Assembly (NCBI GenBank): GCA_021397835.1
Contig: JAJFZO010000028.1
Span: 186,001-250,000 of the forward strand
Direction: 5' to 3'
Source of the DNA: Moringa oleifera
Taxonomy: Eukaryota > Streptophyta > Magnoliopsida > Brassicales > Moringaceae
DNA: 64,000 nt
The stretch's first letter is position 1; each line of letters begins with the position of its first letter. This document shows positions 60,816 to 64,000 of this stretch, piece after piece. The notes beneath the pieces were generated by a model. It did not search any database. It was given only the letters and a program-made list of their open reading frames with translations, and was not told the origin of the DNA. The position numbers and the translations under genes were made by a program.

Positions 60816-62485
60816 AGACTATAAAGTGGTAAATGAAGGAAGAGTTATCATGGGGAATGATCAATCCTGTGAAGTTAAGGCATTGGAACTAGAGCTTTTA
60901 AGCTAAAAGATGGAACCATCAAGATCTTGAAGGAAGTAAGGCATGTTCCTCACCTAAGGAGGAGCTTGATTTCCTTAGGATCTTTGGATGATAAAGGATG
61001 TTTCTCTAAGGCTGAAAAAGATACCTTTAAAGTCTTGAAAGGTTCCTTGGTGATCCTAAAAGGAATTAAAGAGAATGGTCTGTACCTTCTTAAATGGTTT
61101 GTGCATTCTTAAAGGCAGGATTGTGACAGTGAAAGTAGCAGTAGCTATTGAAGAAGAACTTGGTACAACCCAACTTTGGCATAAAATGCTCAAGCATTGT
61201 AGCAAAAAAGGGCTTTAAAATCTCAGTAATCAAGGGCTTTTAAACAAGATAAAGTTTCACATCTTGGTTTGTGTGAGTAGTGTGTGCTAACCAGGCAACA
61301 CAATTTGAAGTTTACTACAATTGGGGAGCACAACTCAGTTGAAATTATGGACAGAGCTAGCTCAAACCCATAATGGATGTAGATATTTTCTTTTTATTGT
61401 TGATGACTTTTCACGAAAGGTCTGGTTGCATATTAGAAACAAAAAAGGATGAATGCGTTAAAAGGTTTAAAGAATGTAAGGTATTGATGGAGAACCAAAC
61501 TAGAAAAATACTTAAAGTCTTGAGAACTGATAATGGCTTAGAGTTTTATAGCTCCTCTTTTGATGCTTATTGCAAGAAGCATGGGATTTTAAGGCATAGG
61601 ATAGTGAGAAAAACTCCACAGCAAAATAGAGTTACTGAAAGGATGAATAGAACCATCATGGAAAGGGTGAGGCCTATGCTATTCACCTTTGGCCTTAGCA
61701 AGTGTTTTAGGGGAAAGCAGCTACCATAACTCTGTATTTGATAAATAGATTCCCTTAAAAGGCCATAGGCTTAAAGACACCTAAAAAAAAAATTAACCAG
61801 AAAAGCCCCCAAGCTCAGTTACTTAAGGGTGTTTGGGTGTGCTACCTTTGCTATAAAAGAAAGGGGAAGCTTGATTCAAGGCAATAAAATGAGTTTTCCT
61901 TCGCTATCTTAAAAGAGTGAAGTGCTATAAGATTTGAATAAAGAAGTGAGGAGTCTATAGAACTTTAATTAGCAGAGAAGCCTCTTGGAATGTGACATCT
62001 TTACCATATGCTCAATAAGAAAGTGCTACTACCAGCAATAAGAATCTAGAAGGATTAGAGGAATCCAAGGAAGTCTTTAGGGTTAAGATAGAACTAAGAA
62101 AATCTCAAGCCTCTATTGGACAAGATTTATAATCAATTGTTCCAAGCTCACAAAGAGAGTAGCAGTAAATTGCCCCTATAAATGATGATCATCAAGAGTT
62201 ACAGTATGGGAATGACCATAATCAACTGCATCAATATCAGTTGGCTCGAGATAAGGACAGGAGAATCATTCTACCACTAAGAAAATAATGAGTGAGGAGT
62301 TTGATATGAAGGACCTAAGGTCAGTCAAAAGAATTTTGGAGATGCAAATTCACAGAGATAGAAGTAAGAGGTGGCTCAAGCTCTCCTAAGAAAACTATTT
62401 GTAAAAGGTGGCTGAAAAATTCTCTATGCACCAAAAAAAACCTGTCAAAAAAACCCTTGGGAACACACTTCAAGCAACGTCATTA
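60800..62485 (+). mobile_element. Ty1/copia remnant B (plus strand): pre-integrase, integrase, RT end
   Basis: In order on the plus strand: VVNEGRVIMGNDQSCEVKAL (60823 on); the GAG-pre-integrase segment KEVRHVPHLRRSLISLGSLD (60927-61112); the integrase core KVLRTDNGLEFYSS (catalytic Asp of DNG) with CKKHGILRHRIVRKTPQQNR and MNRTIMERVRPML (61373-61729); LINRFPLK; then RVFGC-like residues, QLARDKDRRI (about 62240), and finally a late RT piece, MSEEFDMKDLRSVKRILEMQ and KVAEKFSMH (62287-62430). The RT N-terminal part is missing, so an internal deletion has occurred. Stops and frameshifts throughout. Confidence 0.8.
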
Positions 62486-62489
62486 ACTT

Positions 62490-64000
62490 CTCACTCCTAA
62501 GGCTTTAAAGTATAAACATGCATCAAGCTTACTCTTGTGAAATCCATGCTTAATGACATAGGAATCAAACCTCTTATACCATTGCTTAAGTGACTTCTTT
62601 AGCTATCAAGAGACTTTTTAAAGCAATATACCTAGTGTTCCTTTCCTTTAAGCTAGAAACCTTCTAGTTGTCTAATGTAGATAGTCTTTTCTAACCTTCC
62701 ATGGAGAAAAGCTGTTTTTACATCTATTTATTCTAATTTCCAATCTTGTATTGCCACATTAACCAACACCAACTTAATGGTTTTATATTTAACAATTAAA
62801 GATAGGATTTCTCCATAATTTATACCAGTAATTTGTGTAAAATGTTTTGCCATAAGTCGGGCTTTCTTACATTTCATACCAATTGCATCTTCCTCATTTA
62901 GTTCATGAACCCATTTGTAATCAACCGGTTTTTTCCCCTCAGTTTTATCTATATTTTCCCAACTATCATTAATAATCAGAGATTTTATTTCTTCTTTCAT
63001 TGCATCCAGCCATTTTGAAGCTTCTTCATATGCTATAGCCTCTCTATAATTCTTAGGTTCCAATACAGAGATTTGTTCTGTAGAGTTTAGAGTAGCACAA
63101 TCCTATTCTTCTTCTTCTATAAAGCTAGAATATGAGTCATCTATTTGAAATCTTCTTGGAGGCTTTATGCTTCTTCTAGCCTTATCATTAGCCAGTTAAT
63201 ACTTTTGCAATTGATTAGATTTTTGTATTCAGGTTTCATCAATCTCATTATCAAGTGATTCTCGACCAAGCTCAAGATTGATATTAGTACCCAGATCTAT
63301 CTGCCGAACTTGTCTAGGAGCGGCCTTATGTTTAGATACATCCTCTACCCAAACATCAATTCTCTGATCTTCACCTTTTCTTTAATCTTTTAAGTTGTTT
63401 GAAGCTTATCAGTTTAAGAATATGGCAAAGATGTTTCATTAAACACTAAATCCCTGGTAATTAATGTTTTGAAAGTATCCCTTTTTTTGATGTAAACTTT
63501 TTAGCCTTTAACACCTTTTAGATATCCCAGAAATTCCTTTAATTGCTTTGGAATCAAGCTTGCCTTGTCTTTAGTATGCATATGCTGCACATCCAAAGAC
63601 TCTAAGATGATCAAGTTAAGGAGGTTTCCCACTCCAAATCTCTTCTGGTGTTTTTAGATTAAAGGCTTTTAAAGGACTTATATTAATGAAGTAAGCTGCA
63701 GTGACAACAGCCTCACCCTGAAAACCTTTTACTAAGCCAGCTATGAATATCATATATTTGGTTCTTTCCATTAATGTGCAATTTACTCTTTCTGCCACAT
63801 TGATCTGTTATGGAGTGTCTCTCATAGTTCAGTGCCTAAGCACACCAACCTTCGTACAAAGTTAGTCAAACCTGGCATAACAGAACTTAAGACCATTGTC
63901 TATTCTTAATGGCCTTAATTTCCTTCCCATAACATTCTATGTTAAAACCTTCTAATCTTTGAATTTTTGAAAATACTCATCCTTGTTTTTGAGTAACTAA
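62490..64000 (-). mobile_element. Ty1/copia remnant C, 5' part: integrase end and RT start (runs off window)
   Basis: On the minus strand from the window edge: late integrase MAERVNCTLMERTKYMIFIA and NLKTPEEIWSGKPP (63798-63616), a broken linker, then the RT start MEPKNYREAIAYEEASKWLD, GKKPVDYKWVHELNEED and ARLMAKHFTQITGINYGEIL (63063-62728). It continues down to KQWYKRFDSYVI and KLDACLYF near 62540, where similarity ends at fragment B. Its own RNase H tail appears on the other side of B at 60.5-60.8 kb. Confidence 0.8.

Noticed and set aside
1..64000. tRNA, rRNA or microRNA genes
   Set aside because: No cloverleaf with A/B boxes, rRNA block or long perfect foldback other than TE palindromes was noticed by eye. 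A dedicated scan would be needed to exclude them.

Overview
This is nuclear DNA of a flowering plant, almost certainly a eudicot. It is very AT-rich, has GT-AG introns, long TE-filled intergenic stretches, and three intact-looking plant genes. I cannot name the species from sequence alone.

Layout. At 1-3027 (minus) lies the 5' part of a chloroplast TypA/BipA translational GTPase gene (SVR3/TypA1 type), seven exons visible, the seventh cut by the window edge. 3.3-9 kb is decayed transposon DNA: a zinc-knuckle fragment (+) and a Ulp1/DUF1985-type element (minus). A broken PPR gene (+) follows at 9.5-11.9 kb. At 15.7-17.1 kb (minus) is a two-exon group-4 remorin gene, with a cluster of G-box/ACGT elements 0.65-0.95 kb upstream of its ATG. 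18-48 kb is a TE-rich block: a ~120-150 bp tandem array, a DRM-type DNA methyltransferase remnant, an ~8.6 kb degenerate CACTA element (minus), a proteasome beta-5 fragment, a possible PIF/Harbinger remnant, a second DUF1985 element (+) and a truncated LINE (+). At 49.4-52.1 kb (+) is a complete ten-coding-exon guanylate kinase gene (GK-1 type, 402 aa). 52.9-54.2 kb holds two diverged AT-rich repeat copies and a GC-rich island. 56.4-64 kb is a pile of degenerate Ty1/copia fragments in both orientations.

How the genes relate. The working genes are ordinary: TypA acts in plastid translation, remorin is a plasma-membrane scaffold, and guanylate kinase makes GDP from GMP. Remorin-4 and guanylate kinase are neighbours in Arabidopsis (At2g41870/At2g41880 and At3g57540/At3g57550, from memory). 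Here they are divergent, with ATGs ~32 kb apart and transposons between, so this looks like conserved microsynteny split by TE insertion. I found no convincing new biological system. The most interesting items are the DRM remnant beside a tandem array and CACTA-type ends, the split remorin-GK pair, the Met-only first coding exon of the kinase, and the dense ACGT cluster upstream of remorin.
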